From NCBI RefSeq assembly GCF_022489065.1, contig NZ_JAKVTW010000002.1, positions 1-64,000 on the forward strand: 64,000 nucleotides of DNA, given 5' to 3'. The stretch is from Vreelandella neptunia. GTDB taxonomy: Bacteria; Pseudomonadota; Gammaproteobacteria; Pseudomonadales; Halomonadaceae. The position numbers and the translations under genes are program-made. The stretch's first letter is position 1. Every line of letters begins with the position of its first letter. Positions 1 to 9,173 of the stretch are shown here, one piece after another. A model generated the notes under the pieces. It had not been told where the DNA came from. It worked only from the letters and a program-made list of their open reading frames with translations, and searched no databases.

Positions 1-1
1 G

Positions 2-3000
2 CCCGCCGCAGAAGAGCCGGCTGATAACATTTGGCGTCGCGCTTTACGTCTTTGGTTGATTGCACAGGCGGCTTACCGGGTTGGTTCAGATAACTGTTTA
101 GCCGACCGTAACATCAGTACAGCTGCGCGGTTTTTGATTGCAGATCGGTATCAAGCGCAATGGCAACTCGTCGACGGAATATTACGTCGAGCTCAACGCT
201 ACATGACGCTCGAAACGCTGACGTTTGAGCGTTTTACCGATGCACTGTCTTGGGCAGCGGAACAGTATAAGCAAAGTATTCCACCCGGAAAGAGCGAGAA
301 GGCATTTCTCAATGCCGTTATCGATATTGCCAACGGTGAAAGGAAACCATTTCCCACTAGGCGCGGTGCGTCAGAACAGCCCGTTACTTCTTTCATTTTA
401 CCTCCATCAACCACACCTGGATCGACGTGGGTAACGGTTGACGAAGTCTCAGATGACCTCGCCGAGATTTTTCCGAGCGCACCAAGCACGGTAGATGACG
501 ATGAGGATGATGCGATCTATTTGTTGCCTGTCGATGCAACGGATACGCAGGCTCAGCAAGTATTGACGGGGCGAAGTTTTTATCAACAACAAGCGGAAAC
601 ATCCCATTATCTGCCTTGGAGCTATACTAAGCTGTTACCACCTGAGCGCTTGGTTATAGAACATTGGGTATTACAGCAGTTTAAAAGTCCTGTTCAGCTA
701 GAGCGATTAGGCGGTGCGTTAGTTTGGCTTGCGATTCGATTTTCGCGCTCGCTCAATCAGGTTCTCGCAGTTGCTGTTGATGACGAGGTAGGTGGAGAGT
801 GGTCTCTCACGCCAGATTTTCAACGCGCAGCCCGGTTAGCGCCGCGCCGACGTAATGCGTGGTATCCCGACCAAGCTGCTAGGCCGTATGTGGCGGATTT
901 TCATGAGACCCAATGCGTCGAGCTTATTCCAGAGGTGGTGCTGGTCCTAACGGGTATTACTCAGCAAATACCAACCCCTGAGTCGCTGGCAGATGTATGG
1001 CAATGCGTATCGCCAGGGCAAAAAATTGAGGCGTGGTTTAACGCACAGATGAGTACCGAGTGCCCACGCGTCACCAGCGCTAAATTGGCGGAAATGTGGG
1101 GCCAATCTGTTTTTGACGATTCGGGTAATCATCATTTCGCAAGGATGCTAACAGCCCATCCCAATAGCGCGTTACCCGGTGCTTGTAGCTACGCCAGTTG
1201 GGATATTTCTGCCATTGAGCAGGGGCTCGCGCTACCTTACAAACCTCAGGGTATTGAGAAGGTTGCAGTGACGAACCAGGGTAGCTTATTGGTACCCCTT
1301 GAGGCTCAACTTAATAGTGCTATTGAGAATGCGACCCGACAGCTTAAAGAGGCTTTTGATGGCAACGACCTGACACGCCTTCATAATCAGTGGACGAGCT
1401 ACTGCGTGATGGCGCTATATGCTGCGACGGGTAGTCGTTATCTTAAAGATCCCTTTGAGAGCACTCGTTTTTTTAATCACGGCCTTCCTGCTGTCTTCAT
1501 AAATGATAAGGCCGAAGGAAGCGGGGTGCGCAATGGTCGTATGGTGCCATTACCAGACAAGGCCATCGCGTTTGTCGACGCACACTTGGTTCACCTGCAA
1601 CATCTGGCCGAGAGAGTGGCGAATACACACCCTGCGTTGTCGACACGAATTCACACATTATTAGAGCGTTCTGCGAATCCAAAGCAGCCCTTTTTCTTTT
1701 TACTGGATGAGTCTTTCAACTGGCACTCCATGTCAGCGTCGGATCTCCCGGGTGTGCCTCTATTTGATTGGCCTTTGCCATCTAACCTTTTTCGTCACCG
1801 TTTGGCTCAGCAGTTGCCCCTACTAGGCGTCGATAACGAAGTGGTGGATGGGTGGTTAGGGCATGCCGAAAAGAGTGTTGCAACCTATGGCGATACCTCG
1901 CCGCGAAGCTGGCTAGAGGATTGGAAGACATATCGCAAGGAGGTAAATGCGCTATTTGACCGATTATCGTTCGACGTGTTGATTCCACCAGCGTTATTGC
2001 CAAAAACCACGGTGCTAGCGTCGCAAGATACAACAATACGGCCACGGGAGTTTGGGCACCGCTTACGCGAAAAAAATCGTCGCATGGCAAAAAGGAGCGC
2101 CATAAGAGGGGCGATAAACGACATTGAACTCTATTTAAAAGGGCGCAAGATGTCAGCCCTTACGGCTGAAGAAATCAATCAGCTAGGCCGGAAAATGCTG
2201 TTACAACAAGGGAAAGTGCCTTATCCGTCAGCGGCATTGCGTTTTGGTGTGCTGGCACGCTTGCTCGAACGACACGAATCGCCGCATCGTCATGCGTTCC
2301 AACGCCGTTACATTCCTATGTTGCCGGAAAAAACGCTGATCCACGAAGGGGTGTCAGCGTCAGTTTCTTTAATGGCACAGCTAGAAAACTGGGCTAAGAG
2401 TATTCGCCCTTACGCTAACCGAATCCACTGTTCAAAACGCCAAGCGCTGGCTCTCGGTGCGCTGCTTTTATGTATTGAAAAGCGAATTAGCTATGTTCGC
2501 ATGCTGAATGATGTGTGTTTGGGAGACAACTATCGGCTCTTATATCATCGTAAAACTTATTACCTTGAGTATAGCGAGCAGTTGGATGCCACAAACTGGC
2601 AAACTCCCGTACAGCGCCATGCAGTGTCCTATCATGTTGCGTCGCTATTAGCATTTGGACAAAGTCTAAAAACCAAAAGAGCGCTGGACGACTTTTGGGC
2701 GACTCCCCCAAAGGCACCACCACTACCAACTGCCTTTACGCGCTGCTTGAATAGCCAGGAGCCAATGACGCTCCAATGTGTCATTAATCATGCAGCCGAC
2801 GTCGTCAACCAAGCCAATTTGCTGGCGCTGCCCGGTGTGGTTGCCAGTGCGCTAGCAGGTCGAATAGTGGCCACAAGCCTCCCAATGCAAGCTCATATTC
2901 GTATGGTGCAAGGTAAATCGCTGGTTTTTCCTGAGCCACAAGAGGTTACCGAAGCTGGGGCGGTTTCCTCCGTGATGCCGACACTGTTACGGACCAGTGG

Positions 3001-4963
3001 TGATAAACATGAACTGCAGCAACAAGCCTCGCTTATCTTTAAGGAAGTGAAACAAATTTTAGAAGGCTATACCAAGCCACAAGCGAAAATCACGGCCAAA
3101 TCGCTTGAACGACTGATAATACAGCGCAATGGTGAGGTGAGCAGTGCTCTTATGTTGCTGGTCGTCTGGATTTCGACGGTTATACGGTTAGGCAAAGGCA
3201 AGGTAGGAAGACGCTTTAATCCTTTTGAGGGCAGTAGTATTCACCGCTATTGGGGGGCGCTCCGTAAGCTGTTTGAAGAGCTTGCGTATGATGTCGATCT
3301 GATGGCGCTAAGCCGGGAAGAGGTCACCGCTTTTTACGCAGGACTCATCGATTATCAAGAAACGCAATTAACTGATATGGGCTATTTTGGTCACCGTCTT
3401 CGTTCTTTTCATCGAGTAGCCGCAGCCCTGGGGGTTGAAGAACCGGATTGGGACGAGTTGCCGATTGCAGAGCAAGGGCGACACGTGCGGGCTGAAATAT
3501 TGTCAGAACGAGAATACGGTGATGCGCTTAAGCGAATTGCGTCGTCACAGCGAGATCCCGATACCGCACTTTTACTCCAATTTGTGCTGTTATGTGCTTA
3601 TCGTTTTGGTTTACGGCTGAATGAAGCCAGCGGATTACTACGACGGGACTGGTGTGAGGCGCATGGCTACTGTTGGGTACTGCTTCGAAATAACCGTTAC
3701 CGAACGTTGAAAAGTGATGCGTCTCGCCGAGCAGTACCGCTTTTGTTTTCACTGGAAGCCGCGGAAAAACGAATTATCAAAGCAGTGCATGACCGCCACG
3801 ACGCAATCTTTAAAGGCGATCCTTCAGCACCGCTTCTCGGTGAAAACCGCCATGGGAAAAAGGTGTTGTTTCTTAGTACATCCGCAACCAGCGCTACGGA
3901 GATAGATGTTTTACGCTATGTCAGTGGCAGTCAAACGCTTTCACTTCATCACGCACGGCATGCGTTTTATAATATAACCGCTGCAGCGTTATTGCAGCTA
4001 AACACGCCGGTGGCCACGGCATTAACGCAGCGTATAGATAGCGAGAAAATTCGTCCGATCGTACTGGGACAGCGCAATAACTGTTCGCGTCGGATTACGA
4101 TGGCATTAGCTCGATTGTTGGGGCATCGTCAGCCCGTAACCGGGTTGCTGAACTACAATCACTTAGTCCTGGAATGGGCAGATACGCTGACTCCAGTCAA
4201 AGGGGTAAACGGCAGCATCCTGCAAGAAGCAATTAAAATTGAGGATTTTAAACGCTACACGCCTACATCATCTCAGCCTCAAAACAACGTTTTGTATAGT
4301 GAGCCAACGCCACATTTATTGATGAAAGCCCTGCGGTTAGGTGCGTTGCGACAAAATGTGCGACGCGCGAGCGAAGCGTTAGGACTATCACCAGAGCATG
4401 CCACTATTCTTGCTGACATCATTGACGTGGCGGAAAACAATATGCGCTTTAAAATTCGAGGTAAGGAGTTATGGGTGACGTCACGTGAGTACCCATTGGG
4501 CCTGTTGCGCAGTATCAGCGATACAGCATGGGATCGACTTATTGAGCAAGCAAAAGAAATTGATATCCAAAAGCTCTCTGCTACAACCGCATTAGATGTC
4601 GGGGAGATAGCCTGTCAGGTAGGGCGAAACCGCCACCTTTTGATGAGTAAACCAAGACATGTAGAAACTGTAGCACTCACCATCAAGGTATTTAATGTTG
4701 CATCCTCTAATTACATTGTTGTTGGTAAAAAAAGCGATAATGAATTAGAGCAATTATTGGTAAAATATGGGCTAAGAGAGCCAGGTGAAAGTGATATCCA
4801 ATTAGATATGTTCGAAGTCGTGCAAGATAGCAGAGAAATGAAATACCAGCAGTATGCTGGGTTGCTGTTAACTAAAAATGAGAATGGAGTTGTAAGGAAT
4901 CGTTATGAATTGGCAGTCGCTTATATAGTGACTGCCGTCTATATGTATATAATGCAAGTTTAG
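2..4963 (+). CDS. Giant tyrosine recombinase/integrase with two recombinase-like cores, 5' partial
   Basis: The frame is open from base 2, so the true start probably lies left of the window; the first in-window start is a TTG at 56 (numbering below counts from it, at least 1635 aa). The C-terminal half has a full tyrosine recombinase signature: Arg1187 in GLRLNEA, H1298-x-x-R1301 in HHARH, H1357 in LLGH and nucleophile candidate Tyr1367. The N-terminal half has a second, degenerate set: Arg461 in TGSRY, R580 in NLFRHR (Asn where His is usual), H603 in LGH and Tyr611. Ordinary integrases are 300-450 aa, so this resembles the very large integrases of genomic islands. It probably cuts and joins DNA as part of a mobile element. 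The two-core reading is from motifs alone. Confidence 0.8.
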   Translation, partial: PAAEEPADNIWRRALRLWLIAQAAYRVGSDNCLADRNISTAARFLIADRYQAQWQLVDGILRRAQRYMTLETLTFERFTDALSWAAEQYKQSIPPGKSEKAFLNAVIDIANGERKPFPTRRGASEQPVTSFILPPSTTPGSTWVTVDEVSDDLAEIFPSAPSTVDDDEDDAIYLLPVDATDTQAQQVLTGRSFYQQQAETSHYLPWSYTKLLPPERLVIEHWVLQQFKSPVQLERLGGALVWLAIRFSRSLNQVLAVAVDDEVGGEWSLTPDFQRAARLAPRRRNAWYPDQAARPYVADFHETQCVELIPEVVLVLTGITQQIPTPESLADVWQCVSPGQKIEAWFNAQMSTECPRVTSAKLAEMWGQSVFDDSGNHHFARMLTAHPNSALPGACSYASWDISAIEQGLALPYKPQGIEKVAVTNQGSLLVPLEAQLNSAIENATRQLKEAFDGNDLTRLHNQWTSYCVMALYAATGSRYLKDPFESTRFFNHGLPAVFINDKAEGSGVRNGRMVPLPDKAIAFVDAHLVHLQHLAERVANTHPALSTRIHTLLERSANPKQPFFFLLDESFNWHSMSASDLPGVPLFDWPLPSNLFRHRLAQQLPLLGVDNEVVDGWLGHAEKSVATYGDTSPRSWLEDWKTYRKEVNALFDRLSFDVLIPPALLPKTTVLASQDTTIRPREFGHRLREKNRRMAKRSAIRGAINDIELYLKGRKMSALTAEEINQLGRKMLLQQGKVPYPSAALRFGVLARLLERHESPHRHAFQRRYIPMLPEKTLIHEGVSASVSLMAQLENWAKSIRPYANRIHCSKRQALALGALLLCIEKRISYVRMLNDVCLGDNYRLLYHRKTYYLEYSEQLDATNWQTPVQRHAVSYHVASLLAFGQSLKTKRALDDFWATPPKAPPLPTAFTRCLNSQEPMTLQCVINHAADVVNQANLLALPGVVASALAGRIVATSLPMQAHIRMVQGKSLVFPEPQEVTEAGAVSSVMPTLLRTSGDKHELQQQASLIFKEVKQILEGYTKPQAKITAKSLERLIIQRNGEVSSALMLLVVWISTVIRLGKGKVGRRFNPFEGSSIHRYWGALRKLFEELAYDVDLMALSREEVTAFYAGLIDYQETQLTDMGYFGHRLRSFHRVAAALGVEEPDWDELPIAEQGRHVRAEILSEREYGDALKRIASSQRDPDTALLLQFVLLCAYRFGLRLNEASGLLRRDWCEAHGYCWVLLRNNRYRTLKSDASRRAVPLLFSLEAAEKRIIKAVHDRHDAIFKGDPSAPLLGENRHGKKVLFLSTSATSATEIDVLRYVSGSQTLSLHHARHAFYNITAAALLQLNTPVATALTQRIDSEKIRPIVLGQRNNCSRRITMALARLLGHRQPVTGLLNYNHLVLEWADTLTPVKGVNGSILQEAIKIEDFKRYTPTSSQPQNNVLYSEPTPHLLMKALRLGALRQNVRRASEALGLSPEHATILADIIDVAENNMRFKIRGKELWVTSREYPLGLLRSISDTAWDRLIEQAKEIDIQKLSATTALDVGEIACQVGRNRHLLMSKPRHVETVALTIKVFNVASSNYIVVGKKSDNELEQLLVKYGLREPGESDIQLDMFEVVQDSREMKYQQYAGLLLTKNENGVVRNRYELAVAYIVTAVYMYIMQV

Positions 4964-4975
4964 TAATGCTGGGTT

Positions 4976-5869
4976 TTAAGTAGCTTGTAGGTGAAAATTT
5001 TCGTATGAGTCATCGTCGCTCAGTATTATAAGCGTTGATAGAGAATATTCTTTTTGTTTTTTGGCTCCTTTGGATTTCTCCGAGCTCTTACCCGTGTAAT
5101 ATAATGTTTTACCATCCGCTTTTGCACGGGCTAACGTCATCAGGTGTTCTGTATGGTTAGATATTAGCGTAAAAGGTGTGCTCGATATTTTATTGTTTGT
5201 CTCTATGCTGTAAAGAGACACTGTGTTGTCGTGTTCATTATATCCTGCAGGAAGGGCGTGCCCCTCTATAAGCATAGTTTCAGGGGTTTTAATAGTTGGT
5301 GCGCAAAACTGGCCATTAACAAGGAGGCTTATATTAGATTGTTTTTTCTGATCTATTTCAGGTAAGACTGTAAAAGCATGCTTAATTGATTGGCCATTCT
5401 TTTTGTTGATAAAGTTTTCGGATTGTTTTTGTATAAACTCCTTGTCTTCTGGGGGCGTGTATTTAGTATAAGATGTGCTTAAAATATCTTTTTGGTTAAT
5501 GACAGCGTGTGTGATTTCATAAGCAATGGCCGCAAGCTTACTTGTCAGGGCTTCATGTTCTTTATTGTCTTCAAGAAAAAGCATTCCAATATATTTATTA
5601 GGGTTATCTCCACTGGTATCAATAAAGAATTTTTTCTCAATGCAAATGTCAATAGGTGCCTTTATGTTTTCAAGATGTTTAGTTAAAATGTCTGCCAAGT
5701 GATAGGTGAAATCCTTAATTTCTGTGTTAGCCAAGTTCTCTGGAGTGCACTCGATACCGTTACTATATTGTAGCTTTATGGCATCTTCAATAGAAACCAT
5801 TTTTATGATCAGGTTTTTGGGGTATTGAAAGTGGGCTTTCTTTTGTTCTTGCGACATACTATCTCTCAC
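4976..5869 (-). CDS. Hypothetical protein, AT-rich orphan
   Basis: This is a 297-aa open frame convergent with the giant recombinase gene, only 12 bp from its stop. I do not recognise a family. The product is rich in Lys, Asn and Ile, with a Lys/Ser-rich stretch near residues 255-275 and no membrane segment or signal peptide. Base composition is clearly more AT-rich than the metabolic genes further right, which suggests recent transfer. Position beside a large integrase suggests island cargo. An ATG at the 13th base of the frame (MSQEQ) is an alternative start. Function cannot be assigned. Confidence 0.6.
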   Translation of the reverse strand: MRDSMSQEQKKAHFQYPKNLIIKMVSIEDAIKLQYSNGIECTPENLANTEIKDFTYHLADILTKHLENIKAPIDICIEKKFFIDTSGDNPNKYIGMLFLEDNKEHEALTSKLAAIAYEITHAVINQKDILSTSYTKYTPPEDKEFIQKQSENFINKKNGQSIKHAFTVLPEIDQKKQSNISLLVNGQFCAPTIKTPETMLIEGHALPAGYNEHDNTVSLYSIETNNKISSTPFTLISNHTEHLMTLARAKADGKTLYYTGKSSEKSKGAKKQKEYSLSTLIILSDDDSYENFHLQAT

Positions 5870-6310
5870 TAATAGAAATGGCGGTTTTCAAAAATTGCAC
5901 ATTACGGTTAATACCCATATTTCGCATAAGCTGTATACATCTACATGTAAAATTAACATCTAGTCAGTCCGTTAAAATGATAATAAAACACTGTTTTTGA
6001 TCGCTTTTCTTTCTATAGTGGAGTTTCTATTTGTGAATAGGTTGGCCGTTTTGCCTTTAGGTTTCGGCGACTAAATTTTTGAGCGAGCTCGTGGTAAGCA
6101 TCGAGCTACTTTAAATCAACAGTAGGCTTGTGCTTTTGTATAGGCTCAGGGGTTGTTAAGTACCTATGCAAAATAAATCAGGCATAAATACCGGTAAGCG
6201 ATTGATTTTTATAACCTGCAATGCACGCAAAGTTATGCATAGACACTTAGTAGCGCCTTTATTGCGGCATAAAATTCATTTAGGCGTCGACAATTGAATA
6301 GTAAATCGTG
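5870..6310. other. Intergenic stretch without a recognisable gene
   Basis: About 440 bp, AT-rich, with no convincing frame, RNA or repeat. The part next to 5869 presumably holds the promoter of the AT-rich minus-strand gene. Confidence 0.5.
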
Positions 6311-6649
6311 CTAGGCGTAGCCACCTTGACGAATGTGATCTAGGTAGACCATTACATCGTGAGTTCTTCCCTGAGCAACCAATTGCTCAGCTGCCTGCCC
6401 GCCTAGGGCCGCTATAGGATATGTTTGATACCACGCCCAGGCGGCGGCTCGTGAGCCTGCCCACGGTTCGATCTGATCCAAGATAGCTTGATCATGTCGC
6501 TCGTGCTGTAGGCATATTTGCGTTTGTCGATCACGAAAGCGAGCCCAGACAAGACCAGCTCCGAACAAAAGTAAAGCAGCGAACAAAATGCTGAGCGGAA
6601 GGATAATAGCCATAGTATTAGGTGAGAAAGTTGGCATATGTAGGCTCAT
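6311..6649 (-). CDS. Small membrane-anchored protein with MbcA/ParS-like C-terminal segment
   Basis: The 112-aa product has one strong hydrophobic segment at about residues 13-35 (IILPLSILFAALLLFGAGLV) followed by a charged linker. Its last 45 residues (PIAALGGQAAEQLVAQGR... YLDHIRQGGYA) resemble the toxin-binding domain of Xre/MbcA/ParS antitoxins (DUF2384), including the ALGG motif and the terminal GGYA. No toxin gene lies next to it. No strong ribosome binding site is visible, and starts at the 5th or 13th codon (both ATG) are possible. A TM-anchored orphan of this family is inferred from motif resemblance only. Confidence 0.55.
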   Translation of the reverse strand: MSLHMPTFSPNTMAIILPLSILFAALLLFGAGLVWARFRDRQTQICLQHERHDQAILDQIEPWAGSRAAAWAWYQTYPIAALGGQAAEQLVAQGRTHDVMVYLDHIRQGGYA

Positions 6650-6963
6650 TTAGGATGGTTAGGTTACGCCTCATTATTTGTTTCTCTCAGGCGTGAAAAC
6701 TGTGGTAGGCACCATCACACAGCTCAACAACCAACCGGTTGTGTCTCCGATTGCTTCAATTTAGCAGCTTAATCTGAGATTTTAGCCAACCTACTCCAAG
6801 CTGGCCATAGAGGGCTGCTTTGATACCATTGCCTCGGCCATTTGAGTCTGGGCCATATTCACCCATAGGAGAAGCTCTGGTAAATACCCCTCAAGCAGTA
6901 TCTCGTCGGTTTTGATTAGAGCTATAGCGATTAGCTCTGATTTTTCGATGCCTGCTAGGACTT

Positions 6964-7085
6964 TTAGTTAGCAACCGATAAGCATCGACCTTCGGCAGAG
7001 GCTCCTTTGCGCCACTCATGAACGGTTGCTAACGAGATGCCTTCCTGTCTCGCAATATGATGGAACGTCGGGTTGAATGACCTCC
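6964..7085 (-). pseudogene. Remnant of a transposase helix-turn-helix
   Basis: A short open stretch reads HIARQEGISLATVHEWRKG then ASAEGR before a stop. It resembles the N-terminal helix-turn-helix of transposases that continue with a long catalytic part. Nothing of the catalytic part follows. The surrounding 6650-7170 shows no intact gene, so this is probably a decayed insertion sequence. Confidence 0.35.
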
Positions 7086-7173
7086 GGGACACGCTCTATG
7101 AAGCTGATTTTCTCTAAAGAAATTTCTGAAGGCTTTTTATATACGTAAAAAGAGGTTTCGATGTGCGTGACAG

Positions 7174-7364
7174 CTACCAGTTGCCGTATTTTTTCGTGAG
7201 CCGTTCGATGAGCCTCTTTTCTTCCTCGCTCAGGTGCTCTTGGTACACATAGCGCCAGTTGCCCTTATAGAGCATCCAGGCGTCCTCATCTGACATAGGC
7301 CACTCGGGTGCCAACAGATCAAGCGTAGCTCGGGGTAATCGTCAGGAATAATGCAGTCGCTAAT
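7174..7364 (-). pseudogene. Small conserved protein gene broken by a frameshift
   Basis: A strong ribosome binding site (GGAGGA, plus-strand 7371-7376) precedes an ATT codon at 7362-7364 that begins ISDCIIPDDYPELR. The frame must then shift by one base to continue as TLDLLAPEWPMSDEDAWMLY and on to NWRYV...LIERLTKKYGNW with a stop at 7174-7176. The two parts look like one small protein with the Y..NWRYV and LI..L...YG motifs. Alternatively only a 40-aa protein from the internal ATG (MSDEDAW) is made. I recall this type of small protein beside nucleotidyltransferase-type genes, but no such neighbour is present. Confidence 0.45.
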
Positions 7365-7550
7365 GATCTCTCCTCCTGAATTAGACTTTGTGTGTAGCCG
7401 ATTTGCTCGCTTACAAATTGCGCAGCAAATTGATCTTACGCCTAGGTTAGCACCAGCTGTTCAATCAGGTTTTTCATATTATGCTGCTTTTTGCAATACT
7501 CAACGAGCGACAAAAAATTGAGTGGGCTGTATGCACAAGAGGAGAATGGG

Positions 7551-7766
7551 ATGATGCAATGCACTGATGAACCAGCAAAGGACACCGCCTTCATCGTCTG
7601 GCGTGCAGCGATTGACTTGTTTGGGGGTGACCGAAGCGCAGCGGATGACTGGTTACATAAAGAGGCAATGGCGCTTGGTTGGAAACGCCCCATTGATGTT
7701 ATGAAAGAGGATGCTCAACAGGTGCTGGACCTTATCACCCGGATCGAGTGGGGAGTTTATACATGA
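7551..7766 (+). CDS. MbcA/ParS-type antitoxin-like protein (DUF2384)
   Basis: The 71-aa product reads AAIDLFGGDRSAADDWL, then MALGWKRPIDVM and IEWGVYT. This is the pattern of the MbcA/ParS/Xre toxin-binding domain (LFGGD, A..WL, LG..RP.D, I..GVY). The ATG at 7551 is chosen because AGAGGAG lies 6 bases before it; a TTG at 7491 would add 20 residues. It lacks the Xre helix-turn-helix, as some family members do. The usual partner is a RES-domain toxin; none is visible. The next gene, 68 bp downstream on the same strand, is unrelated in sequence to RES proteins and could be co-transcribed. Confidence 0.7.
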   Translation: MMQCTDEPAKDTAFIVWRAAIDLFGGDRSAADDWLHKEAMALGWKRPIDVMKEDAQQVLDLITRIEWGVYT

Positions 7767-7834
7767 CATTTATGTTTACTGAAAGAAACGCACTATAGTA
7801 AGCGTTGTAATGACGGTTCCTGCTGGAAGAGAGT

Positions 7835-8194
7835 ATGCAAATGCCTGACAATTTGATGTGTAACATTTTTGCCTATCGGGCGTTTGACCTACGTGACCGC
7901 TTCCCACAGCCATTAGAGACCTTCCGTGATGCGTTGGAATATCTTCAAAGTGATGTTGCCTTTTTGCCTAGCATCACGGGTGAAATCGTAGCGTATCTGC
8001 GGGGCGGTAAAGCACTAACGATTCCTGATGATTTTTTTCTTCGCCGTATGGACAGTGATGTATCCCTGGTTCATCCAGAAGATAACGATGACGTCTGTGA
8101 CGCAGTGGAAAAATGGCTCCAGGAAACCTTGAGTCAGCCACAAGCGTATACCGCTTCATCGGCTTATCCGAAACGGTTTGAGTTGATGAGCTGA
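7835..8194 (+). CDS. Hypothetical protein downstream of the antitoxin-like gene
   Basis: The 119-aa product is acidic and has no membrane segment, signal peptide or motif I recognise. The start is either ATG 7835 or ATG 7841; a GGAAGAG stretch at 7825-7831 could serve either, with better spacing for 7841. It lies on the same strand as the MbcA/ParS-like gene, so the two may form an operon. Partner toxin is one speculation, but nothing in the sequence shows it. Confidence 0.5.
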   Translation: MQMPDNLMCNIFAYRAFDLRDRFPQPLETFRDALEYLQSDVAFLPSITGEIVAYLRGGKALTIPDDFFLRRMDSDVSLVHPEDNDDVCDAVEKWLQETLSQPQAYTASSAYPKRFELMS

Positions 8195-8245
8195 CGAGAG
8201 CTAGGTGTCTTTCCAGAAAATGCATAGTGAGTATCGTTTAAAACA

Positions 8246-8263
8246 GCCCCGCAGCGGCGGGGC
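8246..8263 (-). terminator. Rho-independent terminator of the inositol import operon
   Basis: GCCCCGC and GCGGGGC form a 7-bp GC stem with a 4-base loop. Read on the minus strand it is followed by TGTTTTAAAC. It lies about 50 bp after the iolB stop. Confidence 0.7.
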
Positions 8264-8311
8264 AGAAGCGCATAGCATTAGTTAAACACTAGCGGGCGAA
8301 TAGCCTTTCTA

Positions 8312-9115
8312 CTAAGCATGCATCAGCCATTCATGGTCGGGATCGTTGTGGAATTTCCACACTCTATTAGGGCCTGCCATCACATTTAAGTAGTAGAGCG
8401 AGTAACCATGAGAGGCCCCTACAGGGTGGTAGCCCTTGGGAACCAACACACAGCAGCCGTTCTCCACCGCCATGGTTTCATCAAGGGTTCGGTCGTCGGT
8501 ATAGACGCGCTGAAAGGCAAACCCCTGTTCAGGGTTGATGCGGTGGTAGTAGGTCTCTTCAAGGAGTGACTCGTTAGGTAAGTTATCCTCATCATGTTTG
8601 TGGGGCGGGTAGCTCGACCAGTTACCCGCAGGGGTAAACACTTCCACGACCAGCAGACTATCGGCGGGCTCAGTTTCAGGCAAAATATCATGAACATGGC
8701 GAACATTAGTGCCTTGGCCACGAGTGCTCTGTTTGACGTTGTCTGGAGCGATCAGTCTTGGGGAGTGATTACCATGCCCAGGGGCGGCGCACACCGCTAG
8801 CTCTAAGTCCGTTGTCGCTTCCACCGAGTAACTAACATGGTCAGGCAAGTAAACCGCATAGGGGGGAATCTGCTCAAAGATATCCATGCGCTTGCCGATG
8901 TCTTCAAAACGGTGCTCGCCGCAGTTCACATTGGCGCGACCAGTGAGCAGCACCAGGCAGACTTCCTGACCATCGCTGCTGGCCTCCAGGCGCTGGCCCT
9001 TGGCGAGTTTATGCACCCGAAAGCCAACGTGCGTCCAGCCAGCCGATTCAGGGGTAATGTCAATGACAGTGCCTTGGGCATCTGGGTCGGTAGGGCGTAC
9101 CAGTAGAGATGTCAT
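8312..9115 (-). CDS. iolB: 5-deoxy-glucuronate isomerase IolB
   Basis: IolB isomerises 5-deoxy-D-glucuronate to 5-dehydro-2-deoxy-D-gluconate in inositol breakdown. The 267-aa product matches the family in length and in landmarks such as GWTHVGFRVHKL, the metal-binding PPHKHDED stretch followed by EETYYHR, and the C-terminal YYLNVMAGPNRVWKFHNDP. The ATG at 9115 is chosen over an upstream in-frame start because GGAG lies 6 bases before it. It is the last gene of the minus-strand operon with the ABC importer and is followed by a terminator. Confidence 0.95.
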   Translation of the reverse strand: MTSLLVRPTDPDAQGTVIDITPESAGWTHVGFRVHKLAKGQRLEASSDGQEVCLVLLTGRANVNCGEHRFEDIGKRMDIFEQIPPYAVYLPDHVSYSVEATTDLELAVCAAPGHGNHSPRLIAPDNVKQSTRGQGTNVRHVHDILPETEPADSLLVVEVFTPAGNWSSYPPHKHDEDNLPNESLLEETYYHRINPEQGFAFQRVYTDDRTLDETMAVENGCCVLVPKGYHPVGASHGYSLYYLNVMAGPNRVWKFHNDPDHEWLMHA

Positions 9116-9173
9116 AGCTTCTCCAATTTCAAATAAATGCAATTTCAAATAAAGACTAGATAGCTACCCAGCT

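Noticed and set aside
6780..6966. Minus-strand open stretch after the transposase-like remnant
   Set aside because: No start codon near its 5' end and no recognisable motif; treated as noise in decayed sequence.
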